From Vallitalea longa (GTDB taxonomy: Bacteria; Bacillota; Clostridia; Lachnospirales; Vallitaleaceae): a stretch of 64,000 bases of DNA. The translations under genes were made by a program, and so were the position numbers. Positions 36,368 to 45,900 of the stretch are shown here, piece by piece (the stretch's first letter is position 1; every line of letters starts with the position of its first letter). A model generated the notes under the pieces. It made no database searches and had not been told where the DNA came from. It saw only the letters and a program-made list of their open reading frames with translations. Where the stretch lies: contig NZ_BRLB01000010.1 in NCBI RefSeq assembly GCF_027923465.1, forward strand, positions 62,001-126,000, in the 5' to 3' direction.

Positions 36368-37651
36368 TTATTCATTATCTGTAGCTGTGTCATCTGTTGT
36401 TGTATCATCTGTCTTTGAGTCATCTGTTGTTGTATCATCTGTCTTTGAATCATCTGCTTTTGAGTCATCTGCTTTTGAATCATCTGTCTTTGAATCATCT
36501 GTCTTAGAATCATCTGTAGCTGATTCGTCGTCTTTATTTTCTTCTTCCTTGACTGCATTTCTAGATTGTATTACTTCAATAGAATTAAATACTTCATCGT
36601 TTTTTTCTACTTTATAGTCTTTTATCCATTCTTCATATCTTTTTTGGAATTCTATTTGTTTTAACTGATTGTTAGCTGAATCAAGAATATATTGTTCTTT
36701 ATCTTTTACAGCCTTAATCTCTTCTTCAGTTGGCTCAATTACTTCTTCTAATTTAATAATATGATAGCCATATTCAGTTTTTACAAGATCACTTATATTA
36801 CCTGGTTCTAAATTAAAAGCAGCGTCTATAAATTCAGGAACTAAATTTGCTGTTCTGTTAAATACGAATTCTCCACCGTTTTCTACAGAACCTTCATCTT
36901 CTGAATACTCTTTTACTAATGTAACAAAGTCTTCACCATCTTTAGCTTTTTGAAGAACTTCTTTTGCTTTAGTTTCAGCTTTCGCGACTTCTTCCTCGGA
37001 TAAAGGCTGTCTTGTATCATCTACTGTCTTAAATAAAATATGTCTTGCTCTTACTTGTTTAGCATAATATTCTGGTCCATTTTCTTTATAACCCTTATAC
37101 TCTGGACTTTGATCTAATAACTTATCAAGTTCTTCTTGATTAACTTCAAAATCTTTTAACTCTTGTTCAGATAGCTTTTGGAATAATGTTTGATCATTAA
37201 GGATTTTTTTAATTATATCCAAAGTGAAACCATCTCTACTTGCCATATCTTTGTCATATTGATCAATAAAATCCTTAGCTGTCTTTTCATTTTTCTTTAT
37301 ATCTTCATCTGTTAATTCTAAGCCTTTATCTTTAGCTACTAAAGCAACTAAATTAGCGTATTTTACGTTACCCCATGCATTCTCTTTAACTAAATCAATG
37401 ACTGTTGTACCATCTTCTAATTTTTGATCCCATACATTAGGTCCATACATCATCTCATATTGCATTTCCATTTGTCTTAGGGATAGATTATATTCTCCCA
37501 AACTAATTTCATGTTCACCGTTAATTGTTCCTACTACTTTCGTTACTACATCCTTATCATCAGCTTTTGTATCTTTACTACAACCTACAAACATACTTAC
37601 TACTAATGTAAGTGCGATACATACTGAAACAAGCTTGTTGACTTTCTTCAT
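36368..37651 (-). CDS. PrsA-like lipoprotein peptidyl-prolyl isomerase
   Basis: Extracytoplasmic foldase. Signal peptide with lipobox VVSMFVGC (Cys at about 23), then a SurA/PrsA-type helical domain, and a parvulin domain at about 195-300 (VRARHILFKT, then FVTLVKEYSEDEGSVENGGEF, then YGYHIIKL). It helps exported proteins fold; the giant surface proteins nearby would be natural clients, which is inference. The C-terminus is an unusual acidic tail of about 50 residues of DDSKT/DDTTT repeats. Start ATG 37651 lies behind AAAGGAG; a GTG at 37663 overlaps that site. Confidence 0.9.
   Translation of the reverse strand: MKKVNKLVSVCIALTLVVSMFVGCSKDTKADDKDVVTKVVGTINGEHEISLGEYNLSLRQMEMQYEMMYGPNVWDQKLEDGTTVIDLVKENAWGNVKYANLVALVAKDKGLELTDEDIKKNEKTAKDFIDQYDKDMASRDGFTLDIIKKILNDQTLFQKLSEQELKDFEVNQEELDKLLDQSPEYKGYKENGPEYYAKQVRARHILFKTVDDTRQPLSEEEVAKAETKAKEVLQKAKDGEDFVTLVKEYSEDEGSVENGGEFVFNRTANLVPEFIDAAFNLEPGNISDLVKTEYGYHIIKLEEVIEPTEEEIKAVKDKEQYILDSANNQLKQIEFQKRYEEWIKDYKVEKNDEVFNSIEVIQSRNAVKEEENKDDESATDDSKTDDSKTDDSKADDSKADDSKTDDTTTDDSKTDDTTTDDTATDNE
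36378..36520 (-). repeat. 15-base tandem repeats coding (DDSKT)n
   Basis: About nine 15-base units of the form tctgtctttgaatca, read on the minus strand as Asp-Asp-Ser-Lys-Thr and variants (SKA, TTT). The units differ by a few bases, so slippage and later divergence are likely. The reverse strand is open only because of the repeat. Confidence 0.85.
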
Positions 37652-37782
37652 TATTATTGCCACTCCTTTAATTTTCTTTCGTGAAATAAAAATATAAATA
37701 TAAATATACTATATATAATATTATATTTCAATCTTTAGGCTTATTATATTTTAAATGATTTTGATAATAAAATCAATTAAAA

Positions 37783-38232
37783 TCAATTGGAAAATAATTT
37801 TTTGTCATTAACTAACTTCTTTTGGGTATAATTATTTCTTTCTAGTATTAACAATTCAACTTCTTTTGTTTGGCTTAGAACATTACTTTCAATATCTTTG
37901 GTCAATAACCTACGAAGTTTACTTCTCATGGTTTCACCTAATACTAATCTAGTTATACACATTCCTTTAATAAATTCAACTATCTTGCTTGGTACATCCT
38001 TGCCGCTTAAGAAATGGACTTCTCCACCTAACTGTTTTCCATACTCGAATAATTCTTCTAACATTTGAATAGATTCTTCATTCTTAAATATACTCATCCC
38101 TTTTTCCACATGTAATATATGAAGTTCTCCATTTATTTCATTAGCAACTTCTGCACCTTTTCTTATCAATCTTTTCGAATTCTTCTGTATTGTTATACAC
38201 ACTAACACTTTTTCCCTGTCTTGACTCATCAT
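37783..38232 (-). CDS. Universal stress (UspA-like) domain protein, KdpD-type
   Basis: 149 residues with one Usp alpha/beta domain: EKVLVCITIQKNSKRLIRKG, ELHILHVEKG and ITRLVLGETMRSKLRRLL. The text is closest to the Usp domain inside KdpD osmosensor kinases, but here it is free-standing, with no kinase part. It probably binds a nucleotide and acts in stress signalling; that is inferred. The start is ATG 38232, seven bases after GGGGG; a TTG at 38238 is too close. Monocistronic as far as can be seen. Confidence 0.78.
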   Translation of the reverse strand: MMSQDREKVLVCITIQKNSKRLIRKGAEVANEINGELHILHVEKGMSIFKNEESIQMLEELFEYGKQLGGEVHFLSGKDVPSKIVEFIKGMCITRLVLGETMRSKLRRLLTKDIESNVLSQTKEVELLILERNNYTQKKLVNDKKLFSN

Positions 38233-38554
38233 ATACAAGCCCCCTTAATTAACTCTTAGGATTAATAATGCTAAATAACTCATCCTAAGTACAGTGCCAT
38301 TATAACATGTAATAAAATGTTATTCTACAAATTAAAGAAAACTTCAATAATTGTTAACAAATTATTCATTATTAATTTTTATTTACTTGTAAAAAAATTA
38401 CACCATAAATAATAAATTTCAGCTTATCTCTATACTTAATAAATAACTTTTATCTCTTTGCTATTTTTAATTAATATCTTGATGTATATTTTTATTGACA
38501 AGAAGAAACTGGTTGCACCTCATAAAATTCTTTAAGAAAAATAGCACAAATAAT
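38233..38554. other. Intergenic stretch
   Basis: About 320 AT-rich bases upstream of the Usp gene and downstream of the 98-residue gene; no small gene or structured RNA seen. Confidence 0.5.
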
Positions 38555-38579
38555 AAAGAACTACATTAAGTAGTTCTTT
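38555..38579 (-). terminator. Terminator after the 98-residue gene
   Basis: Ten-bp perfect stem aaagaactac / gtagttcttt (38555-38564 with 38570-38579), touching the stop codon. Confidence 0.8.
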
Positions 38580-38875
38580 CATTCAACATTATGATTATGA
38601 CCCATAATTCTTCCATATTCAGCAGAATCATTGTCATGCTTATATTTCATAGGGAACAATTTACACATTCTATCCATTAATTCTTTATAAAATAATTCTT
38701 CCGAATGTTCTGTAGTAAAATCACTGTTTTTTCGTTTAGACCAATTTTTGTATTTCAACTCTTCAGATGATTTCAACTCTGATTCAATTTCTTTAACACC
38801 TTTCCATTGACCAGAATTTAATATTTTTTCAATACTACTTTCCAAAGCAAAAACATCAGAATCCTTACACTTCAC
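38579..38875 (-). CDS. Hypothetical 98-residue soluble protein
   Basis: Not recognised. Hydrophilic and mostly helical (VFALESSIEKILNSGQWKGVKEIE, EELFYKELMDRMCKLFP), ending MGHNHNVE. Start GTG 38875 has a perfect GAGGAG eight bases upstream and the gene ends in a good terminator, so it is very probably real. No neighbour suggests a function. Confidence 0.7.
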   Translation of the reverse strand: MKCKDSDVFALESSIEKILNSGQWKGVKEIESELKSSEELKYKNWSKRKNSDFTTEHSEELFYKELMDRMCKLFPMKYKHDNDSAEYGRIMGHNHNVE

Positions 38876-39030
38876 AAGCTGTCACTCCTCGAATATTGGT
38901 TTATAATATCAATAACTATTGAACTATACTAAATTTATATTATTATTCCCTACTTAAACTATATTTATTACTGAGGAAATTAAGTTAGTTGTAAGAAAAC
39001 ATTTTAACCTATAAGGTTATGCCTTTTTAT

Positions 39031-39801
39031 CTATTCAAAAAAGTCAGGGTATCTATAGTAATATGGTTTGGGGTAGCAAATAGTTCTTCTATTGCATCTT
39101 CTTCTAGCTCTTTTACATCTTCTATTATACATTTCATTTACCAACATGACTTGTATTGTATTTCTTAACCATTTGTTAGGTTTCCTATAATAGCCCCCAC
39201 ATCTTTTTTTAGAAGTTTCAACTTTTTTATTAGTAGTATCAATATCTTTTTCTATTTTTTCTTTAAATTCTTTGATATCTATTTTATCGTCTTTCTCAAC
39301 TTTTTCATAGATTTTATCTGTCATCATTTCTATGAAATCTTTTTCTGGATAATCATCATACATGTAACTTCCGCTATAATCCATTTTGTCACATTCTTCT
39401 TCAATATAATATTGAATTTTTTTGCAAACTTCTGGATATAAAACTTTCATCTTCTTCTTATCCATTTCATCCATACCATTGTAATCTTCTTGTGGCATTT
39501 GAATAGGAACTTGCATATTGGGATTCATATACATACCTTGATCGTATTTTTTTGAATAACCATTTTTATTACATCCGTTTTGATTGTATCTATTTTGCTC
39601 ATATCTGTTTTGATTATATCTATTTTGGTCATATCTGTTTTGGTCATATCTATTTGTGTTACATCTGTCTGAGCTATATTTATCTGAGCTATATCCATTT
39701 CTTCTATACCCATAGTTACCATATCCGAAACCATTTTCATTATTATCAGGAACTGAATAAGGATTATAATAATATTGGTAAGGGTCTTTATATTTCTCCA
39801 T
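39031..39801 (-). CDS. RYDQN-repeat hypothetical protein
   Basis: 256 residues. The N-terminal third is Tyr/Asn/Gly-rich low-complexity sequence, with five-residue repeats of the type RYDQN/RYNQN at about 51-75. Then comes a folded-looking acidic segment (LYPEVCKKIQYYIEEECDKM), a helical stretch, and a strongly basic Cys/Arg tail (RRCKRARRRCNRRTICYP). The layout recalls spore-coat or surface assembly proteins of Clostridia, but that is only a resemblance. TTGGAGG precedes ATG 39801; an upstream in-frame TTG overlaps no site. Confidence 0.72.
   Translation of the reverse strand: MEKYKDPYQYYYNPYSVPDNNENGFGYGNYGYRRNGYSSDKYSSDRCNTNRYDQNRYDQNRYNQNRYEQNRYNQNGCNKNGYSKKYDQGMYMNPNMQVPIQMPQEDYNGMDEMDKKKMKVLYPEVCKKIQYYIEEECDKMDYSGSYMYDDYPEKDFIEMMTDKIYEKVEKDDKIDIKEFKEKIEKDIDTTNKKVETSKKRCGGYYRKPNKWLRNTIQVMLVNEMYNRRCKRARRRCNRRTICYPKPYYYRYPDFFE
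39570..39657 (-). repeat. 15-base repeats coding (RY[DN]QN)n
   Basis: Tandem units of 15 bases, read on the minus strand as Arg-Tyr-Asp/Asn-Gln-Asn, about five copies plus degenerate flanks. The period and the preserved frame suggest expansion by slippage. Confidence 0.75.
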
Positions 39802-39868
39802 TTCAAAATCCTCCAATTTATATGTCAATATAAATATATGCGATTAAAATAGATTGGTTCTTAATTAA

Positions 39869-41125
39869 TTAACATTTTTTTATATTAGCTCCTACAGCAA
39901 CAAATTTCTCTACAACCTCTTCATAACCTCTTTCAATATGACTAATATTATTTATTGTAGTATCACCTTCTGCACATAATGCTGCTAATAAAAGAGCAAT
40001 TCCTGCTCTTAGATCCGAAGCACTTACATTAGCACCTGTCAATTTATCAACTCCCACTACAATACAACTTCTCCCTTCTACTTTAGCATCTGCACCCATT
40101 TTGACTAGTTCATCTACGTGCATAAATCTATTTTCAAAAATAGTCTCAACTATAACACTAGTACCCTCTGCTATTGACATCAATGCGGTAAAAGGAGCTT
40201 GCATATCCGTTGGGAAACCTGGAAAAGGTAGTGTAGTTATGTCTGCGGCTTTTATTTCACCATCACTCTTGACTCTTATTTTATTATCTAAAATATCTAT
40301 TTTCACATTACATTCTTCTAATTTTGCAATTATGGGGTTAATATGATCCAAGATAATATTTTCAATAGTTATATCTCCTCCAGTAATTGCTGCTGCTATC
40401 ATAAATGTCCCTGCTTCAATTCTATCAGGTATTATCTTATATTTGACACCATGTAGATCAGATACCCCTCTTATGACTATAGTATCTGTTCCTGCACCTT
40501 TTATGTTAGCTCCCATTTTAAGCAAAAAATTAGCTAAATCAACTATTTCAGGTTCAATAGCTGCATTTTCTATTATAGTCTTACCCTCTGCTTTAACTGC
40601 TGCCATCATTATATTTTCTGTAGCCCCGACACTAGGAAAATCTAAATATATCTTAGTTCCTATAAGTTTATCTGCATATGCCTCTATATATCCGTATTTT
40701 TTATTAATCTTTGCTCCTAATGCGGTTAATCCTTTTATGTGAAGATCAATAGGTCTGCTCCCAATTACACAACCACCTGGTAAAGAAATTTTAGCATGCC
40801 CTTCTCGTGTTAACATTGGTCCTAACATCAGAATAGAAGCGCGCATTTTCTGTGCCAGGTCCTCATAAGTCATGTCAGTTGATTCTATGTCAAGTGCATT
40901 GATCTCTAATATTTTATCATCTTTCTTCCAATTGACTTTCACGCCTATATTTATCAATATGTCCTGCATATTATTTACATCTGTTAAATTAGGAACATCT
41001 TGTATACTACAAATTTCTTTTGTCAATATAGTTGCAGCTATAATTGGTAAAACAGCATTCTTAGAACCGCTTATCCTAACATTACCCTTTAGATTACTAC
41101 TTTTGCTTATCTCTAATTTATTCAA
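39869..41125 (-). CDS. murA: UDP-N-acetylglucosamine 1-carboxyvinyltransferase
   Basis: Transfers enolpyruvate from PEP to UDP-GlcNAc, first committed step of peptidoglycan synthesis; the fosfomycin target. Seen: SGSKNAVLPIIAATIL at the N-terminus, the active-site loop PGGCVIGSRPIDLH with the catalytic Cys near 117 (so fosfomycin-sensitive by this residue), PDRIEAGTFM, and SDLRAGIALLLAAL near the end. Length 418 is standard. Start TTG 41125, nine bases after GAGAGGAC. The YwmB-like gene is directly upstream, the same pairing as in Bacillus. Confidence 0.95.
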   Translation of the reverse strand: MNKLEISKSSNLKGNVRISGSKNAVLPIIAATILTKEICSIQDVPNLTDVNNMQDILINIGVKVNWKKDDKILEINALDIESTDMTYEDLAQKMRASILMLGPMLTREGHAKISLPGGCVIGSRPIDLHIKGLTALGAKINKKYGYIEAYADKLIGTKIYLDFPSVGATENIMMAAVKAEGKTIIENAAIEPEIVDLANFLLKMGANIKGAGTDTIVIRGVSDLHGVKYKIIPDRIEAGTFMIAAAITGGDITIENIILDHINPIIAKLEECNVKIDILDNKIRVKSDGEIKAADITTLPFPGFPTDMQAPFTALMSIAEGTSVIVETIFENRFMHVDELVKMGADAKVEGRSCIVVGVDKLTGANVSASDLRAGIALLLAALCAEGDTTINNISHIERGYEEVVEKFVAVGANIKKC

Positions 41126-41197
41126 GTCATCTGTCCTCTCAACTATAATGCTGTATTTCGATTGTTACCTATATATTTTATGTTATAGGTATTATAT

Positions 41198-41950
41198 TTA
41201 ATAATCGATAGTTATAACTGGAATAGCAGCATATAAATATGTCGTATCTTCTAATTCATTATATGTTAATGCCAAATCCACATTTATTTTTTCACCTTCA
41301 GTTACTATATGCTCATCAATGTATCTTGAATATCCATAAATACTGTAGATATTATCTGTCTTATAACTATCTTTTACTCTACAACTCATCTTACCAGCAA
41401 CTTGATTAACTATTTCTTTTGCCTCTGCCTCATTAATCTTCCCCTTGTGTTTACTTGTTATAGTAAGGTTATTTCTAACATCCATATGCATTTCTTTAAA
41501 TATATCACTTATTTCATCTCTAAAATATAGAATGCTGTTACATTTATCATTCAAAACAAGATTGATAACAATGTAATTATTAACTTTTAATCCATTGTCT
41601 GATACTTCTTCAATCAATTCTACGACTTTAATAGTAGTATAAGCTTCTATTGTTTCTTTGCTTATGCTATAGACTCTCTTGAATTCTTCTGAAACATATT
41701 CTTCTTTGAAGTCAGGTTCCAATCCCAACTTACTTGCAACTTCAAGTCCAAGATTTTTCATTTCTGACTCATTCATATAACTCTTACTATATTCTCCCCA
41801 GATGTTAAGGTCAGTTTCACACAATGTAAAATTCACATCATTAAAAGTGGTAAGTAGTTTTTCCTCTCCATTAACAACTGTCTTCTCCACATTATTGACT
41901 AATAGTAAAATACCAATAATCAATATAACATATACTATTTTTTTTCCCAT
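41198..41950 (-). CDS. ywmB: YwmB-like exported protein
   Basis: 250 residues with an N-terminal membrane segment or signal (IVYVILIIGILLLVNNV, about 5-21). The rest matches the general pattern of the YwmB family (two repeated alpha/beta halves; NEAEAKEIVNQVAGKM in the second half, and an end in beta strands). In B. subtilis ywmB also lies just before murA; the role is unknown, probably at the envelope. The assignment rests on weak similarity plus this gene order. Start ATG 41950 is seven bases after GGGGG, which lies in a terminator-like stem. Confidence 0.7.
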   Translation of the reverse strand: MGKKIVYVILIIGILLLVNNVEKTVVNGEEKLLTTFNDVNFTLCETDLNIWGEYSKSYMNESEMKNLGLEVASKLGLEPDFKEEYVSEEFKRVYSISKETIEAYTTIKVVELIEEVSDNGLKVNNYIVINLVLNDKCNSILYFRDEISDIFKEMHMDVRNNLTITSKHKGKINEAEAKEIVNQVAGKMSCRVKDSYKTDNIYSIYGYSRYIDEHIVTEGEKINVDLALTYNELEDTTYLYAAIPVITIDY

Positions 41951-41951
41951 T

Positions 41952-42012
41952 AAAAAATCCCCCAATCTCATACTTTAATATATTAAAAGTATGAACACTT
42001 AGGGGATTTTTT
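41952..42012 (-). terminator. Terminator-like hairpin containing the ywmB ribosome binding site
   Basis: Minus strand: AAAAAATCCCC (42012-42002) pairs over 11 bp with GGGGATTTTTT (41962-41952); an inner stem CATACTTT/AAAGTATG closes much of the loop. The structure ends in six T, like an intrinsic terminator for the SLH gene 52 bases upstream. But its 3' arm is also the G-rich ribosome binding site, two bases ahead of the ywmB ATG at 41950. Confidence 0.6.
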
Positions 42013-42063
42013 ATTCACTTCTTATCTATGAATCATTATGTATTTTTTAATATTTCAATGTTA

Positions 42064-42915
42064 TTATTTCAAACAATAGTTAGTTTGTAAAACTCTTGAT
42101 AGAAGAGTCGCACATTGTAATCTTGTTGCCTTCATATTAGGAGTATATGGATTATAAAAATCATCTGATTTCCATACTATATCCGCTTTTGCAGTATTAA
42201 TGAAATTATCGTTACTCCAATGAATCACTGTTGGTTTTATATAATCTCTGGATTGGTCATAGAATGTAAATGTCCTATCTATAATCGCTAAAACCTCTCC
42301 TATAGTTATTTCTCCATTGGGATTGCATAATCCATTTCCATCACCTGATACGACACCTTTATTAGCTAGAGTCATTATATACTTCTTACCCCAAAAATCA
42401 TTATTCACATCACTAAATACTGATTTGGAATCTGTATCTATCTCATATCCCGCTGTAGCAACTAGCATAGCAAAAAATTCTGCTCTTGTTACTTTACTAT
42501 CTGGTTTAAATGAATTGTCATTGTAGCCGTTAATTATACCTCGATTATATAAGTTAAGTATATCATACCTATTCGTTTTATCATCAGGTAAATCAATCAA
42601 AACATCATTATCAACTTTTTGTTCCTGTAATATTATTTTTACTGGGAAATTAATTCCATCTATAGTTCTCTTATTAAATCCATCAGGTACATCATTTCCC
42701 GCACGATATGTTACTTCCAAAATATTATCTTTGGTTAGATAATAACTTATTATTTGTATATTTTCATTATTATCTTCTTTCCAAGTAAGTTGAATTTCAC
42801 CGCTAGTATCTGAATACTGAGTAAAATCATATATAACTCTATTTGCTGCATTCACAAAAACCGTATTAATTAGTAAACTGCTAATTACAACTAGCAATAT
42901 TATAGGCTTTTTCAT
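42064..42915 (-). CDS. Exported SLH-domain protein
   Basis: Signal peptide (IILLVVISSLLINTVFVNAA, cleaved near 25), an N-terminal ~90-residue beta domain, then three S-layer homology repeats: from about 118 (ILNLYNRGIINGYNDNSFKP then KVTRAEFFAML), about 170 (FWGKKYIMTLANKGVVSGDG then EITIGEVLAII) and a degenerate third ending TRLQCATLLSRVL. SLH repeats bind pyruvylated secondary wall polymer, so the protein is surface-attached. It is the last gene of the operon with two giant surface proteins. ATG 42915 follows GGGGAG. Confidence 0.85.
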   Translation of the reverse strand: MKKPIILLVVISSLLINTVFVNAANRVIYDFTQYSDTSGEIQLTWKEDNNENIQIISYYLTKDNILEVTYRAGNDVPDGFNKRTIDGINFPVKIILQEQKVDNDVLIDLPDDKTNRYDILNLYNRGIINGYNDNSFKPDSKVTRAEFFAMLVATAGYEIDTDSKSVFSDVNNDFWGKKYIMTLANKGVVSGDGNGLCNPNGEITIGEVLAIIDRTFTFYDQSRDYIKPTVIHWSNDNFINTAKADIVWKSDDFYNPYTPNMKATRLQCATLLSRVLQTNYCLK

Positions 42916-42945
42916 CAATTAATATCTCCCCTCTAGAACATTTTG

Positions 42946-45900
42946 CTATTCTATTATAGACCATATACTAAACATTTCTCCAAATTTCATACTATCTTTT
43001 GCTCTGATCTTCTTAGGATCACTAATCAATCCAAGTTTTATAGCTTTTGCAACACTCTCTTTGAACTCAGAACCTACAGTTGAATCATTATGAATATTAT
43101 TGAGGATATCATTATCATATTTAACCACTTCATCGTTAATGATTTCATAGGTTCTCACAAACATGTTGAAAGCATCTTCTCTTGATATAGTTTTCTTATC
43201 AAAAGTACCAGTTTTACTTATCCCTGAATTATTTAATTGTCTAATGGTGTTCTTATCTATATATTTATTTACATCAATGTCTCTTTCATCTGTTAACACA
43301 CCATACAAAATATTCAACATTTGTTTTTCAGTAATTTTATTTTCTGGATCATAGTTATCAAGTCCGCTAATGTTATATTTATTAGCTATTTTTTTTCTGG
43401 CATTTTCGGACCAATGAGTTTTTACATTAGGTTTTGCATTATCTATCTTATCTTGGTCAGTAACATATATACCAAATACTCCTAATGAACCAGTACTAAA
43501 TGTAACATCTCCTGAATAAGTATCATACTTGCCATTGACCACTTGCCACTTGTTATACTTTGAATCTTTTCTATAAGTAATAAGGTCTTTACCATATAGC
43601 GAATATCTAGGCTTAGCTTTAACATTCATTGTCATTTCTTTATCAGTGTTCTTAATTTCACTGGTACCTTTATCAGTAGAAACATATATTCCTAATTTTT
43701 GTGGAATGCCTACTGATACCAAAGCATCTTCTGGCATAAATTCTTTTACATAAGAATTATTAAACTGCTCAAAGTTGATATTCAATGTTGGAACAGCTGC
43801 ATAATTATCTACCTGCTTATCAATATTACTTTTTAGAGATTCGTAAGGTATCTCAAGAGTCATATCTCCTGTATTTATTATAATATTAACTTTATGAGTA
43901 TCAAAAGCTTTCATTACAGAATATGGTATAAGTATTTTTCTCTTGGTAATTGGATTATCCTTAAACTTGGATACATCTATTTTATAAACATATGTATTAT
44001 GCTTAATCAAGTTAGAAATAAGTCTCTGGTCCACATTATTATCTGCCATATTGTCTTGTCCAGTCTCATCACTTCTAAATCTATAGGTCAATAGTTTTTC
44101 ATCTTTATCGTAAACAAGCTCATAATCTTTACTTGGCAATATTTCTAATTCTGGATCAGTATGACCGTCATATTCCGAATTGGAGAATTTCGTCAAAATC
44201 CTTATTGGATTAGAATAACCTGATGAATCCTTAATGATTAACTGACCTTCTTCTTTTCCAGTAACTATTACACGAGTTTTCATTCTCACATAATAGAACC
44301 TGTTTCCGATAAGCTTATTTATCTTGACTAAATATTTTTCAAGTATTTCTACATTGCTTGGTTTTATATCTCCTTGACCACCATCTACTTCTATGTATAT
44401 AGGATCAATAAAAGAACCATTATCTGCTACTTCCATGAGATATACAAAATGTTTATTTATGCTAGATTGATCATCTTGTGGCTTCTCTTTATCATCTTCA
44501 TTCAAAAGCCATTCTATAGATATATAATCTTCTGTTACACTTGCATCATAATTATGTTTCTTCATAGATTCACTGGAAGCAACCCCTATACCCCTAGGTG
44601 GCAATGGATTAGATATATCTTTTGTGGTACCTATAGCAGCATTACTCCATGGTGATTCATGATTGGTGGTAGGTTGTTTACTTCTAATCCAAAAATAATA
44701 TTGTGTATCAGGGAACAGGTCATCCACTGTTACTTCATAGTAAGACCCATCAGTAGGATATAATGGATCTAATGGATTATCTGGTAATTTCCATTCCCAT
44801 ACCTGAGCATCTTCTACATTTTCTGTAAGTGAATATCTTATTTCATATTCAAAATTAGTATTGTATTTCCATGCAAGAGTCATAGTAGTATCCGTATAAT
44901 CACTTATATAAAGATTTGGTACCGTTGGATCGGGGTTTACGGTTGAATCTTCTGGTTTAGTTGCAACTACTATTGGAGCAGGATAATGTGCTGATATTAC
45001 TTGTCCTGAATATAACTGCCTATATGGATATACCATAAATAGATATAATGTATTCGGTAATAATGCATCTTGTTTATAATATAGATATGCTTCATCATCT
45101 ACATCCTTAGTAACTTCTATATCCTGCCAAGCAATTGGGCTGATTCCATTTTTGTCATCACTTATCAATTTCTCATAATAATCCACAAAAGAATAATCAG
45201 GATTATCTTTTCTTTTTATATTAATTTCTTTTTGTACTAGACCATATGGAATCTTACAAAATTTGTATTTTACATCTGATACACCGAATTGGTCTGCACC
45301 TAGATCAATCTTTCTACTGATCAACTCAAAATCTTTATATTTTACACTATCTATGTTTTTAACATAATCAACTAATCTTTTTACCTCTTTCTCATCTTCA
45401 TAAATCTTAAAATATTCTGCTCCCTCTACATATTTAGTATAGATTTTAGCAGTATTATTTTCATTGACAACCCATACATTATTAGCCCATCGTGATAATT
45501 CATTATACTTAACAGTATCTTTGGCGATTACTTCCCACCATTTTTCTTTCCATATAACAGCAACGTCAGTTGTTGTAGTATCTTTATCCTTTATCTTCAA
45601 TGGGGGTTTTGAAATTGCTGGAGGTTCAAAAGCATCACCATTGTACCCGAAATAAAGTGATACGATAGTAGGCTCTGATATATTTTCCTCGTTACCATAT
45701 TTTTTCTTAGCTACAATTTTAATATAATATATATTGCCAGGTGTTATCCTTTGTAAGTCAGTCTCATCTTTATCATAGTAATATTCAAGTGTTTGTTTAT
45801 ATCCAACTATTTCATCTTTCGAATTCTTTAAGATATTAGTGGAGCTACTATCAGTATATTTCTTAGTATCAATTATCTTTTTAGCACCTGCTAATGATTC

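Noticed and set aside
36387-36617. Plus-strand ORF rich in Ser-Ser-Val opposite the PrsA-like tail
   Set aside because: It is open only because of the 15-base repeats of the real minus-strand gene.
39525-39833. Other-frame ORFs over the RYDQN repeats
   Set aside because: Repeats keep all frames open; codon pattern and ribosome binding site favour the minus-strand frame chosen.
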